Of a stretch of DNA of 64,000 bases, positions 10,078 through 20,400 are shown piece by piece; positions within the stretch are counted from its first letter, which is position 1; each line of letters starts with the position of its first letter. The notes beneath the pieces were generated by a model. That model had not been told where the DNA came from, did no database searches, and was given only the letters and a program-made list of their open reading frames with translations. The DNA comes from Paraflavitalea sp966211765 (GTDB lineage: Bacteria; Bacteroidota; Bacteroidia; Chitinophagales; Chitinophagaceae). The DNA lies in assembly GCA_966211765.1 (NCBI GenBank), contig CBIHOV010000007.1:223854-287853 (forward strand). The letters run 5' to 3'. A program made the translations under genes and the position numbers.

Positions 10078-10085
10078 CAAAGCTA
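10078..10085 (-). promoter_or_regulatory. Candidate -7 box for ppk1
   Basis: TAGCTTTG on the minus strand matches the Bacteroidota -7 consensus TAnnTTTG and lies 48 bp before the ppk1 ATG. No good -33 TTTG was found at the usual spacing, so support is from the -7 box and its position only. Confidence 0.4.
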
Positions 10086-10140
10086 TATTACCCGCTGGTA
10101 ACAGCCATTGATAAACAATGGGAAGATTTGTACATTTTAC

Positions 10141-10150
10141 GGGGGGGGGG
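10141..10150. repeat. G10 homopolymer tract between ppk1 and the AraC gene
   Basis: An uninterrupted run of ten G sits in the 198-bp space between ppk1 (start 10029) and the stop of the AraC gene (10228). Runs of this length are prone to slippage. It lies about 55 bp upstream of the ppk1 -7 box on the minus strand. Confidence 0.9.
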
Positions 10151-10227
10151 TGAGCAGTAAGCGGTGAAATGGAGGACGTCCTGCAGAGCGGGACAAGTTT
10201 TGCTTCGATAGCAGATTTCGTCCTATC

Positions 10228-11097
10228 TTACCGGGCGGCCAGCTCTTTCCGGAAATCGGAAAAGCTGGAACCGGATACATTCTTGAAGAACTTGCTGAAA
10301 TGGGCCACATCATCAAACCCGAGGTGCCAGGCTATTTCCTTCATGCTGATATCTGAATAGGCTGCCTGCCGTTTGGCCTCCAGCACAATACGTTGCTGTA
10401 TGTGGTGACTGGCCGGAAAGCCGGATACCTTTTTGATCACCTCATTGAGGTAATTGGGGGTAACAGCCAGCTGATCTGCATAATCTGCCACCATCTTTTT
10501 AGAGGCGAATTGTTTTTCGAGCAGGGAGAGGAATTTCTTAGCCAGTTCAATGTTCCTGGGCTGCTGAGGATGAGGGTCGGCTCCTTCAAACTGCCGGGTG
10601 AGGTAGATCAGGAATATTTTAAGAAATCCCCGGAGTATTTCTGACCTGAGAAGAAAGAAGTTGGCGTATTCCTTCACCATTTTCTCTACCACGCCTCCCA
10701 TATCGTCGGCCATTTCTGCCGACACTTTAATGACAGGGGAATGGGAAAATGTATAAAAGAGGCCGGTATTGAAGAGGAGGTTGAAATTGTCCTCATTCAG
10801 GCTGAGGAATTCGGCTGTAAAAGAGATGACATAGCCGTCAACAGGCCCATCGACTTTCAGGAGGTGTATTTGTCCGGGGGTAAGACAGTAAACGGTATTG
10901 TTTTCCAGCTCGTACTTATCTACATCAATAAAATGAAGACCGGCGCCATTTTTTATCCAAATAATGACAAAGTAGCTGTGGCGGTGGGGTACTTCATTTT
11001 GCTGAAACCTGTTTTGGGCAATCCATTCCATCGTGTGAATCTCAAAAGGTGTATTAGCCACTGATTTTCCAATATCCAATACAGGTGTTGCCGCCAT
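10228..11097 (-). CDS. AraC-family transcriptional regulator with cupin domain
   Basis: 289 residues. Residues 20-110 form a cupin-like sensor (HRHSYFVIIWIKNGAGLHFID, then CLTPGQIHLLKVDG), where small molecules usually bind. The C-terminal ~100 residues are two helix-turn-helix motifs of the AraC/HTH_18 type: ADQLAVTPNYLNEVIKKVSG, then the second helix pair SMKEIAWHLGFDDVAHFSKFFK. It stands alone on the minus strand, divergent from the DUF3857 gene at 11398, with a 300-bp shared control region, so autoregulation or control of that gene is possible. The effector is unknown. Members of this cupin subfamily commonly control transport or efflux genes, but none is adjacent here. Confidence 0.93.
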   Translation of the reverse strand: MAATPVLDIGKSVANTPFEIHTMEWIAQNRFQQNEVPHRHSYFVIIWIKNGAGLHFIDVDKYELENNTVYCLTPGQIHLLKVDGPVDGYVISFTAEFLSLNEDNFNLLFNTGLFYTFSHSPVIKVSAEMADDMGGVVEKMVKEYANFFLLRSEILRGFLKIFLIYLTRQFEGADPHPQQPRNIELAKKFLSLLEKQFASKKMVADYADQLAVTPNYLNEVIKKVSGFPASHHIQQRIVLEAKRQAAYSDISMKEIAWHLGFDDVAHFSKFFKNVSGSSFSDFRKELAAR

Positions 11098-11397
11098 GAA
11101 TGCCTGAATTTTAGGTTGAAATTAGGGGAAATTCAGTTCACAAGTAGAAAAGGCTACGCTCCAATGGTTAACAAATTATATTTTTTTCAATTAAATCGAT
11201 TGGCATGGGTGGATTGGGTGATCATATCTTATAAAGGTGGAAGGTATTACCGTTAGGAAACGGCAGGTGTTCCTGGCACCCGCCAGCCACTGCCAGCGCA
11301 AGGTTTGGCGCTAAACTATTAATGTCACTGGTGCATATTATTTTTGTGCCCTGATCGTTATTTAAAGAGTTCTACAATTTAACCCCTAACCGAATTT
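11098..11397. promoter_or_regulatory. Divergent control region, AraC gene / DUF3857 gene
   Basis: 300 bp without a gene. On the plus strand TATTTTTG (11339-11346) fits the Bacteroidota -7 consensus TAnnTTTG, 51 bp before the ATG at 11398. The nearest TTTG upstream (11304-11307) is about 31 bp away, further than the usual spacing of about 19-21 bp. No strong -7 box for the AraC gene was found. Confidence 0.4.
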
Positions 11398-14300
11398 ATG
11401 CTACATCGTATCCTGCTGTTACCGGCCTTGTTGTGCCTGTTCAGCCACAGCTTTGCCAATGATTATGAAGAAGCCTGGAAGGCTTTGCATAAGAATGACA
11501 GAAAGACAGCTAAAGTATTATTAGAAAAAGCCATGCAGGAATCTGCCACGAGCGTGGATGCCTACCTGACGTATATTTACCTGCAGACCTTTGAAGGCCG
11601 GGAAACCAGTGAAAAAGACTTTCTTTCAAAGGTCTACAAAAAAGTACCTGATGCCAATCCTTATATCTATGCCATGTGGTTCAACGACGCGGTATTGGGA
11701 ACGTATGGTAAGAAGAAAGAGCATCAGTGGAACCTCCTGGAAAAGATAATGGCCGACGGGAATATTAACGGATCGATGAAATCGGCCGCGCATTATGTGA
11801 AAGCGATGCATTACCTGTATGGCAACGATTATTCAGGAGCCAATAAGGAATGGAAACAAATGGGATCTGCCGGGCCCTTGTGGCAACTGGCCGGTCCTTT
11901 CGATAATCTTTCGGGCAGTGGTTACTATAAAAACTATGGGCCATTGGAGCACCCGGAAGCAGGCGCCAGTTTCACCTCGCTGAGCAATGCTACTATCAGC
12001 TGGTTTTCTCCACCGCTTATGACCACTGAAGGTTGGACCTTTCCGCATTCGCATATCCTTTACAATACAGCCATTGTGTATGCACAAACATTTGTGCAGG
12101 CGCCCGCCGATATGAAGGTGCTGCTGAATGCAGGTGTAAACGGATCGCTGAAAGTGTGGGTAAATGATCAGCCTGTATTGGCGGAGTCCAAGGAAATAGT
12201 GACGGAGCTTGACTATTACAAGAACTATGTACAGCTGAAAAAAGGTTACAACCGCGTATTGGTGCAGCTGGGTTATATGGACAATAGCAGTCCCAACTTT
12301 ATTATCCGCTTCACGGATGAGCAGTACAATACGATTCCCGGACTGACTTATACTCCTGCTTACCAGGCTTATTCCAAGGCGGCCAAAGTAACTGAGGAAC
12401 CACATTCGCTTCCTCACTTTGCCGAGGTCTTCTTTGAAAAAAAGGTAAAAGCAGAACCCGGCAATGTGGTAAACTATATATTGTTGAGTCAAACCTATCT
12501 CCGCAATAAAAAAACATCTGCTGCCAGGAAGCTGCTGACGGAAGCGCTGGAACGTTTCAAGGATAACTCACTGCTTCGCTTCCAGTTTATTCAATGTTTA
12601 TTGAAAGAAGGAAACAGGACTTTGCTGTCGCTGGAAATAGAAAGGATGAAAGAGACTGACCCTAATTGCGTCTTTACCTACAACCTGAATTTGCAGCAAT
12701 TGAAGGAAGATGAGAAATATGAAGAGGCGATGAAGGAGCTGGACAAGATGGCCGCCTTATCGGGTGAAGATGAGGACATACTGGTATCACGCATTCAATT
12801 GTATGGGTCGCAGAACAAAATGGATGAGCTGGTAAAAACGCTGCAGGATGCGTATAACAAATATCCCAATAATGTTGATCTGGTAACCATGATGTTCAGG
12901 CTCAAAAAGAATGGCTACAAGGATGCCAAAGGAGCTTTGAAAGTGTATGAGACCTACCTGAAGCAGAATTACAATTACCAGTTGATCAAAGCGCTTGCGC
13001 AGGAGTACAATGAACAGGGGATGTCGGATAAAGCGCTACAGCTGTTTGAGGGTTTGAAGGACAAGTTTTCCTACGACCCGGACCAATATATGACGATCGC
13101 GAATTTCTATTATGACAAGCAGCAATACAGCAAGGCTGAGGATTATACACGCAAAGCGCTGGTACAGGCGCCCTATGTAGCATCGTACTGGCAATCGCTG
13201 GGACTGGAATTGCAACAGCAACATAAGGACAATGAGGCCATGGAAAATTACCGCAAGGCACTGTATTACGATGCCAATAAATACACAGCGCGGGAACAGT
13301 TGCGGGAATTGCAGAAGAAGCCCACGGTATGGAAAGCTTTCCCGGAAACGGATGTGTATGAACTGATCAAGCAATCGGCTTCCAGGACGTATGATCATAA
13401 CTCTTATTACCTGCTGGATGAAAAGTCGATCGTTGTTTATCCGGAAGGCGCTACAGAAGAGTATATTACCATGGCAGTAAAGATCATTAACGAAAAGGGC
13501 ATTGATGACTGGAAGGAAATAAGCCTCAGCTACAACTCCAATTCACAAAACCTGCTGGTGGAAAAGGCAGAAGCTGTGAAGAAGAACGGGAATAAGATCA
13601 AGGCTGAACAAAATGGCAATCAACTGGTGTTTACGGGCCTTGAGGCGGGGGATGCGCTGGTGATCAAGTATAAGATACAACATTATTCGTATGGCCGGCT
13701 TGCGAAAGAATTCTGGGACAGGTATACATTCAATGCCTATGTACCGGTAGAAATGGCACGTTATTCATTATTGGTGGCGAAGAACATTCCCTTGCATCAT
13801 AAAATGCTGAATGCTGCTGTGAAGCCAGCGGTGAGCGCTTATGATGATTTTGTATTGTATACCTGGGAAATGAAGGACCCCGCGGTAGCGAAGCCAGAGA
13901 AATTTATGCCACCGCTCAATGATGTAGGACCGGCCTTGTACCTCTCCTCGCTGTCGTCCTGGGCCGATATAGCTGCCTGGTACAGTGATCTTTCTTCTTC
14001 TAAAACGGAAGATGATTTTGAAGTGAAGCAAGTATACCAGGAGTTGTTTCCCAATGGAAAAGGAACGTTGAGTGAAACGGAGCGGGCAAAAATAATCTAC
14101 ACTTACATTACGGGCAATATCCGCTATAGTTCTGTATCATTTCGCCAGAGTGCTTTTGTTCCCCAGAAGGCTGCGCTTACCATTAATACGCGGCTGGGGG
14201 ATTGCAAGGACCTGTCGAGCCTGTTTGTTGGACTGGCGAAGCTGGCGGGCATAAAAGCCAATCTGGTACTGGTGAATACGCGTGATAATGGACTGCATGC

Positions 14301-15153
14301 GATGGAAATGCCATCGGTGGAGTTTAACCATTGCATTGCAAAGACAACGCTGGACGGAAAAGAGTATTTCCTGGAACTTACGGACAACGATCTTCCTTTT
14401 GCCAGTTTACCCTCCAATCTTTACAAGGCGGCATATCTTGTAATACCTGAAAAAAGCAGTGATACGGCAGGAGCGCAATTGAAGTACCTGTACACCACGA
14501 ACAGGGTGAAGGATAAGGTAAGACGCAATATAAATGTAACCATAGAGGGCAGTGATATTAAGATGGCCATCAAAGCTGTGAAAACAGGCAGCCTGACCTC
14601 GGGCCTGCGCAGCAATTTTGGTAAGCTTACAAATGAAAAGCAGAAAGAGGAGATGGAAAAATCGGTGAGCTCCTGGTATAAGAACCCGGTAAAGCTGACG
14701 AGCATATCCTTTACAGGGCTGGAGAGTCTTACTGATTCTGTTTCTTTTGAATGCAAATACAAGGTGACCAACGAAGTAACAGAAGTAGGAGAAATGGGTA
14801 TGATCAAAATACCGTTTGGTGAGATCGTGGCGTCTATCGATAACCTTACAGAAGATGAGCGCAAGTTCCCAATTGAATACTGGTCCTATGAGGATACCGA
14901 TGAATATGAAACGACTATTTCAGTACAGGCGCCGGCCGGGAAAACATTTGTAGAGATCCCCAAAAACGAAAGTTGCACTTTTAATGGAAGTACCTACAGT
15001 CTTCAATTTGTAAAGAAGTCGAATACGCAGCTGGAGATTATCCGCAAGGCAAAGATACAGCGTGATAATGTGGCGCCTGCTGATTATGCAGCATTGAAGG
15101 TATTCTTCAATAAGATCATTAAAGCAGAGTCGAAGTATATTGCTTTTAAATAA
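11398..15153 (+). CDS. DUF3857/transglutaminase-like protein with TPR repeats
   Basis: 1251 residues with a signal peptide (MLHRILLLPALLCLFSHSFA). Residues 25-620 are helical TPR repeats interrupted by a beta-rich segment (about 155-310) resembling a jelly roll. Residues about 640-870 fit DUF3857 (DEKSIVVYPEGATEEYITMAVKI and following). A transglutaminase-like core follows, with Cys936 (LGDCKDLSS), His978 (EFNHCIAK) and Asp996 (ELTDND) as the catalytic triad, so the fold is probably active. A final beta domain matches the DUF3858-type tail. DUF3857-transglutaminase proteins are frequent in Bacteroidota, but their substrates are not established; a periplasmic role is inferred from the signal peptide. 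It is monocistronic: a strong terminator follows 40 bp after the stop. Confidence 0.92.
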   Translation: MLHRILLLPALLCLFSHSFANDYEEAWKALHKNDRKTAKVLLEKAMQESATSVDAYLTYIYLQTFEGRETSEKDFLSKVYKKVPDANPYIYAMWFNDAVLGTYGKKKEHQWNLLEKIMADGNINGSMKSAAHYVKAMHYLYGNDYSGANKEWKQMGSAGPLWQLAGPFDNLSGSGYYKNYGPLEHPEAGASFTSLSNATISWFSPPLMTTEGWTFPHSHILYNTAIVYAQTFVQAPADMKVLLNAGVNGSLKVWVNDQPVLAESKEIVTELDYYKNYVQLKKGYNRVLVQLGYMDNSSPNFIIRFTDEQYNTIPGLTYTPAYQAYSKAAKVTEEPHSLPHFAEVFFEKKVKAEPGNVVNYILLSQTYLRNKKTSAARKLLTEALERFKDNSLLRFQFIQCLLKEGNRTLLSLEIERMKETDPNCVFTYNLNLQQLKEDEKYEEAMKELDKMAALSGEDEDILVSRIQLYGSQNKMDELVKTLQDAYNKYPNNVDLVTMMFRLKKNGYKDAKGALKVYETYLKQNYNYQLIKALAQEYNEQGMSDKALQLFEGLKDKFSYDPDQYMTIANFYYDKQQYSKAEDYTRKALVQAPYVASYWQSLGLELQQQHKDNEAMENYRKALYYDANKYTAREQLRELQKKPTVWKAFPETDVYELIKQSASRTYDHNSYYLLDEKSIVVYPEGATEEYITMAVKIINEKGIDDWKEISLSYNSNSQNLLVEKAEAVKKNGNKIKAEQNGNQLVFTGLEAGDALVIKYKIQHYSYGRLAKEFWDRYTFNAYVPVEMARYSLLVAKNIPLHHKMLNAAVKPAVSAYDDFVLYTWEMKDPAVAKPEKFMPPLNDVGPALYLSSLSSWADIAAWYSDLSSSKTEDDFEVKQVYQELFPNGKGTLSETERAKIIYTYITGNIRYSSVSFRQSAFVPQKAALTINTRLGDCKDLSSLFVGLAKLAGIKANLVLVNTRDNGLHAMEMPSVEFNHCIAKTTLDGKEYFLELTDNDLPFASLPSNLYKAAYLVIPEKSSDTAGAQLKYLYTTNRVKDKVRRNINVTIEGSDIKMAIKAVKTGSLTSGLRSNFGKLTNEKQKEEMEKSVSSWYKNPVKLTSISFTGLESLTDSVSFECKYKVTNEVTEVGEMGMIKIPFGEIVASIDNLTEDERKFPIEYWSYEDTDEYETTISVQAPAGKTFVEIPKNESCTFNGSTYSLQFVKKSNTQLEIIRKAKIQRDNVAPADYAALKVFFNKIIKAESKYIAFK

Positions 15154-15193
15154 GAATACAGCATATAGAATTCAGAATACAGAATTTGGCAGT

Positions 15194-15227
15194 AAAGAGT
15201 GGGCGTCCCAAGGGATGCCCACTCTTT
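15194..15227 (+). terminator. Intrinsic terminator after the DUF3857 gene
   Basis: AAAGAGTGGGCGTCCC (15194-15209) pairs with GGGATGCCCACTCTTT (15212-15227) over 16 positions with a single G-U wobble and is followed by GTTTGT. It lies 40 bp past the stop codon at 15153. Confidence 0.82.
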
Positions 15228-15322
15228 GTTTGTGCAGGTAGAAAATTGAGCTTAATTTCAGGCATTATTTATTGGCGTAATATGCTGCAGCTGATGCAGT
15301 ATAAGGCATAGAACATGAGCTT

Positions 15323-16117
15323 ATGAACAGTAAACCACAACTGAGGACGGTACAAGTGATCCGTTATGTGACACCGCTGCGTGAGGGCGGGTCGCTACCG
15401 GCTATTGCCGAGGCGGATGACGAGTTTCTGTATGTACTAAAATTCCGGGGGGCAGGACAAGGGGTTAAATCGCTGATAGCGGAACTGATCGGCGGAGAAA
15501 TAGCGCGACTGCTTGGTTTGCGTGTGCCGGAGATCGTATTTGCACAGCTTGATACTGCTTTTGGCCGTACGGAACCGGATGAAGAGATACAAGACCTGTT
15601 AAAAGCGAGTGTGGGACTGAACCTGGGGCTCCATTATCTTTCGGGTTCCATTACCTATGATCCGGCAGTGACAAAGCTTCCTTCTAAACTGGCTTCGCAA
15701 ATAGTGTGGCTGGACTGCCTGCTCACGAATGTAGACCGTACTGCGCGCAATACGAATATGCTGGTTTGGAATAAAGAGTTGTGGCTGATCGATCATGGCG
15801 CATCGCTGTATTTCCACCATTCCTGGACGAATTGGGAAGAGCAGTCCAAACGTCCCTTCGCACCGGTGAAGGACCATGTATTGCTGCCACAGGCGGGCGA
15901 GCTGGATGCAGTAGACGCGGAATATGCACCCCTGCTCACCGAAGAACGCATCCGTGCCATTGTGGGGCTGGTGCCCGATGAGTGGTTAACAGGAGGGTCG
16001 GAAGACGGATCGGCTATTGAACGCCGGGAAGTATATATTCAATTCTTATTAACACGTGTAGCCTCCTCTCCCATTTTTGTAAAAGAAGCACAGCATGCAA
16101 GAACAACATTTATTTGA
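15323..16117 (+). CDS. HipA-like kinase domain protein
   Basis: 264 residues, far shorter than classic HipA (about 440). It has a beta-rich nucleotide lobe (FLYVLKFRGAGQGVKSLIAE) and a catalytic loop LLTNVDRTARNTNML with Asp138 and Asn143. A metal-binding Asp157 lies in LIDHGASLYF, equivalent to the DFG Asp. These fit the HipA_2/PI3-4-kinase-like fold, so kinase activity is plausible. The N-terminal HipA_N subdomain of the toxin HipA is absent. The gene's 3' end overlaps the DUF3037 gene by 23 bp, so the two are translationally coupled. From memory, HipA_2 and DUF3037 genes are often neighbours. No HipB-like DNA-binding antitoxin is present, so calling it a toxin would be unsupported. The substrate is unknown. 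Confidence 0.82.
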   Translation: MNSKPQLRTVQVIRYVTPLREGGSLPAIAEADDEFLYVLKFRGAGQGVKSLIAELIGGEIARLLGLRVPEIVFAQLDTAFGRTEPDEEIQDLLKASVGLNLGLHYLSGSITYDPAVTKLPSKLASQIVWLDCLLTNVDRTARNTNMLVWNKELWLIDHGASLYFHHSWTNWEEQSKRPFAPVKDHVLLPQAGELDAVDAEYAPLLTEERIRAIVGLVPDEWLTGGSEDGSAIERREVYIQFLLTRVASSPIFVKEAQHARTTFI

Positions 16118-16478
16118 GTACGCGGTGATCCGCGTGGTGCCCAGGGTAGAGCGGGAAGAATTCCTGAATGTGGGGGTTATACTGTATTGCAGAAAACCAG
16201 CCTTCCTCCAAACCCTGCATACCCTGGATACATTACGGTTGCAAGCTTTTTGTGCCACACTGGACATTGAAGAAGTAAAGGCTTACCTATGCGCCTTTGA
16301 ACAAATTTGCCTGGGCCATGCTGCCGGAGGACCGATCGCGAAACTGGATATGGCTTCGCGCTTTCGCTGGCTCACTGCTACCCGCAGCACGATCGTACAA
16401 AGCTCTAAGGTCCATCCCGGATTTTGCACGGACCCACTAGTTACGCTCGGGAAGTTGCATGAGCGGCTGGTGTTGTAA
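16095..16478 (+). CDS. DUF3037 family protein
   Basis: 127 residues, full length for DUF3037. The typical opening FEYAVIRVVPRVEREEFLNVGVILYC is visible (residues 7-32). A helical middle follows, then RFRWLTATRSTIVQSSKVHPGFC near the end. It starts inside the last 23 bp of the HipA-like kinase gene and is surely co-expressed with it. There is no signal peptide or membrane segment, so it is cytosolic. The function of DUF3037 is unknown; the overlap suggests it is the partner, regulator or substrate of the kinase. It ends convergent with the FHA gene, 69 bp away, with only a weak 6-bp inverted repeat (16490-16506) between them. Confidence 0.85.
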   Translation: MQEQHLFEYAVIRVVPRVEREEFLNVGVILYCRKPAFLQTLHTLDTLRLQAFCATLDIEEVKAYLCAFEQICLGHAAGGPIAKLDMASRFRWLTATRSTIVQSSKVHPGFCTDPLVTLGKLHERLVL

Positions 16479-16547
16479 ACATTACAGACACAAATAATCG
16501 ATTTGTCCGTTTCGGGCCTGGCTGGGTGGTTTAATAGCTGAAGGGTC

Positions 16548-17426
16548 TCATGCTTTTTTAAACCTCAATACGGCTTCACCACCCAGTTCAATCTGATCAC
16601 CTTCCTGCAGGTGATGAGCAATGCCATACATGTTTAACCATTTTACTTTGTCATCGGCGGTATGCACTTTGATCTTGTTGCCACTATCAGGCAATCCGCC
16701 TTTATCAGGGTACAACAGGTATTTATCTACTTTGGGGTCGTAGACTATATAAGCGTGGTTTCGGCTCACATGCAGGTTGGCCCGGCCAGCCACTTCATCG
16801 AAGCCAGGTTCGCCGGCCGCCAGGAACACGATATCGTTCAATTGAATTTTACCGGAGGAAAGTTGGGGGGACTTGCTCCTGCCAATGTTGAAGCGGAGCT
16901 GGGTATGCGGATCGAGTACATATTCAAATTGCTCTGCCTGCCCTACAAGTACCTGCAGACAGGCCGCTGCATATTTCTCTACGATGTGGTCGCCTGCACG
17001 GGTGACCTTCAATCCAAAGTTGCCCTGCTGCAGGCAATTCTCCGGCAACTGATCTTTCACCAGCTGGTATTCAAAAAACCATCCCTGCTCCAGTTGTATA
17101 AAATGGTTGAGCAATTTCCTTTCCAGGTGCTCTGTTTTAAACATGCCAGGCTTATCGGTATACAAGGCTATTCCCGCTGCCTCTTCCTGTTCGGGATTGG
17201 TACACAGAATATAAAATCGCAAGCCTGCCACGGACATACTTTTTTCATCCACGTATGGCTTAAGCGCCTGTATGATGAATTTAATAATAGCATCGCGCTT
17301 TACAGGGGTAGCCGGGATAAAGGATACGGGTGATTCTTCCTTAGTTGATGATACAGCCTGGTCAGTAACAGCCGCTTCTTCTGTGAGGCCAAAGCTTTTC
17401 TTTAGTTTGTTGATCAAGTTTTTCAT
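16548..17426 (-). CDS. FHA-domain protein, distal gene of kinase/cell-wall operon
   Basis: 292 residues from ATG 17426 (MKNLINKLKKSFGL). The longer reading from 17474 adds a poor 16-residue extension, so it was rejected. The N-terminal part (residues 45-165) is an alpha/beta domain of unknown type (VKRDAIIKFIIQALKPYVDE onward). The C-terminal FHA domain holds the phosphothreonine-binding motifs FNIGRSKSP and LHVSRNHAYIVYD. It has no membrane segment. It is the last gene of the operon with a RodA-PBP fusion, Ser/Thr kinase and PP2C phosphatase. It shares its layout, N-domain then C-terminal FHA, with the first gene (24813-25784), so the two are probably distant paralogues. The inferred role is a cytosolic reader of kinase-phosphorylated threonines. 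Confidence 0.88.
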   Translation of the reverse strand: MKNLINKLKKSFGLTEEAAVTDQAVSSTKEESPVSFIPATPVKRDAIIKFIIQALKPYVDEKSMSVAGLRFYILCTNPEQEEAAGIALYTDKPGMFKTEHLERKLLNHFIQLEQGWFFEYQLVKDQLPENCLQQGNFGLKVTRAGDHIVEKYAAACLQVLVGQAEQFEYVLDPHTQLRFNIGRSKSPQLSSGKIQLNDIVFLAAGEPGFDEVAGRANLHVSRNHAYIVYDPKVDKYLLYPDKGGLPDSGNKIKVHTADDKVKWLNMYGIAHHLQEGDQIELGGEAVLRFKKA

Positions 17427-17485
17427 CCGTATATATTTTTTTTGTTTTCCAGCTGGCTGGTACCAGCTTTTCACAAATATTGTTT

Positions 17486-20400
17486 CTAAAATGACCCCAT
17501 ATAGGCCCTTCGCTGTAAGATCTTCGACACGGTATTGGCCAGGAGTACGGCATTGGCTGAACTCTGGCCACTCTCAATTCGAATGCAGGTGACGGTGTAT
17601 GATGTATTATCGGGCGTGGGCGCGAAAAACACATACCATCCGTCGGACTGCTTTTCTCCCTTGATGATGCGCTCGGGTGTACCCGACTTACCCGCTACTC
17701 TCGTGTCCTTGATCTTTAGTTTACCGGGTGTACTGGACTGGTCGATCATAAATTGCTTCAGCAAAGACGCATAGGCAGTATCCTTGCTGATCTTTATTCC
17801 TTCGGGCAAGGGTGTGGTTTGTCCTGCTTCCTGTAGAAAATAACGGGAAGGCTGGAGCAAGCCATGGTTGGCAATACCACCTGCCATCCTGGCCATCGAT
17901 GCCGGGGTAGCGGTGAGCACGCTTTGGCCCCAGGCAATACCGGAGAACAAACTGCGGTAACGTTTGGTAGTACCTACGTATTTGGGATTATTGTATTGTT
18001 TCCGGTCGTGGTTCAGCACATCTTTTCTCCATGCGGCGAGATCGGCAGACTGTTTCCGCACATCATTTGATCCGGTATAATTATAACCACCACGTTGTTC
18101 CAGGCTCATACCTGTTGCTTCATACAAGGCGGCCATCTCATCTTCGAGGTGGTTCTCATTGGCCAGGCGAATGAAGAAAATATTGCTGGAATTGACAATG
18201 GCTTCGTGCATGTCCACAAAAGGAACTTTTGGAATGAAGGGTTCCTGTTCTTTTTTATTGTCACGGAATATTTCAGGGCGATAAATATCGGTGTACTTTA
18301 CTTCAGTAGCTGCCATGCCCATTTTATTGAAACCCGCCATGGCGGTGAGTATCTTAGCAGTGGAACCGGGCGCTGTAGAATAGGTCATACCAAGGTCTCT
18401 CTCTGTGACGGGCATTTCCAGCTGGTTCCTTTCCCTGTCGGACAATTGCAGCAGTTCGGGCGACTGGAGATTGGGCAATGGATTCAATGCGGATGCCAGT
18501 ACATCGCCCGTAGCAGCATCCAGCACCACTACAGATATCCGCTTTTGCTGAAACAGGCTGTTGCGCAAAGAGTCCTGCAATTCTACCTGCAAGGCCGCAT
18601 CGACTGTGAGGTGAATGTTTCTATCCTTGTCTCTTATTTTTTTGATGGCAACTTCGTTGGTATCTATACCGCTTTTCAGACCATCCACGAGTGCTGTGTA
18701 ATCGTACCGGGCCATCGGCACTGTTTTATGGAATGGCCGGGTGAAGCGGTCGGGCTGATAGAGGGTGTAAACGGAATCCTGTATTTCACGGGTGATACCA
18801 AATCCCCTCAGGGCGGTAAGGTGGCGCGCTTCGGCAAAATAGCCGTTGGCCTGTCCCCAAAACAAGCGGGTATTGTAATCGCCCGTCCAAAAGAAGAGGT
18901 TTTCTGCAAAGGGATAAAAACGCCGCACTCTTTTTTGCATCAGCTGCTGCAGGTATGGCCTGCCAAGACCGGCAGCCTGGAGGGTATCCAAGTTTTGTTG
19001 TATAGCACTTGTTTCGCTGGTGGCCAGCACAAGGCCTTTGCGGTCATACACGTTACCGGCGGCCAGCAGTCGCATCAGTTTATCGATGCGGGGATTGTAA
19101 CTGTATACAGGTACGCCGTTGCGCATTACCACGCGGGCCTGTTTCACGATGTATTTATCACGGTCGATGACTTGAACAAATAATAATTTAACGGATAGTA
19201 CGATGATGCCTATCAGGAAGAAAGCGATACCTGTTGCCAGTACAGGGTCATAGTTCTTTTGCATGCGTTCGCGCTGCACTTCCTGTCCTTCCCTGGCGGA
19301 TATGCCTGCCACGATTCCCATGGCTGCCAGGTTGATGATGAGTGATATCTTGCCATAACTGAGGAAAGGAACGGCTACGCCGGTAAGAGGTAGCAGCCCA
19401 ATAGACCCTCCCGCGATGATGAGGAGTTGGATACCGATGGTGATGGCAATTCCCGCACACAAGTAAAACGTGAACGGTTGCCCTGATCTGCGGGCATGGA
19501 GAAAACTCCGGTGAATGAGTATGCCAAACAAGAGCAACACGGCCACGAGTCCCAGCCAACCCAATTCTTCGCCGATACTAGGGAGGATCATGTCGGTATG
19601 GGCAGCAGGCATGGTGTTGGGAAAACCACGGCCAATGCCCTGACCTGAAAACCCACCGGAAGAAAGTGTCCAATAGGAATGCGCGAGGTGATCGCCTCCA
19701 AATACATCATTGTCCCATTGGCTTAACCACATGGCTTTGCGATCGGCCAGGCGTTCTCCTATTCCGGGCACACGATCACCAAAGGCAAAAGCTGCCATGA
19801 CCATGATGATGATGACGGGCGCATCGGCGACAGCTGCAAAAGCGCCATACCATTTTGTACTGCGCAGGTTGCCTTGTACCAGTAAGCCGATCACTACCAG
19901 GAGCAATGCAGCCGCGGTAGCCATCCAACCGGGTAGTACCAATAACAATCCACCATAGGTCAATCCTGCCAATACCGTAAAGAGGAGATTGCCACGGGCG
20001 ATGCTGTAAAAGAACAGGAAAGTGAAACACACTACGAGGGCAGGGCCCATATCGCCCATAAAAAGATAGAGGGCGAGGAGGAGACCAATACCGGCAAATA
20101 CACCCCAATTGATGTAAAAGCGCCAGCGTATATCGGAGAGGTTGCGTATGTTCTCTTCATTGGCTGCAAAGAAGGCAGCCAGAAAAAACAGAAGAAGATA
20201 TTTGGTGATCTCACTTGGCTGGAAGGTAAAGCCACCCAACTGAAGGTTTACTTTTACGCCACTGCCTTCAGGACCTGTGCCGATCAACACGGTGGTCATC
20301 GCCAACAGCAAGGCCAGGGCCAGCCAGGTCCAGCCTTTGAGCTGGTAAATATGCTTGTTTTTAAAGTTGAACAGGCCATCAAACCACCAACGGGTATACC

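Noticed and set aside
15323..16478. Classic HipBA toxin-antitoxin module
   Set aside because: There is no HipB-type HTH gene, the kinase lacks the HipA N-terminal subdomain, and the partner is DUF3037 located downstream.
17427..17474. Longer N-terminus for the second FHA protein
   Set aside because: The extra 16 residues are not protein-like for this family, and ATG 17426 opens with a typical amphipathic, basic N-terminus.
18095..19183. 362-codon open frame on the plus strand
   Set aside because: It lies wholly antisense to the transpeptidase half of the RodA-PBP gene, whose active-site motifs are intact; the antisense protein is low-complexity and has no recognisable domain.
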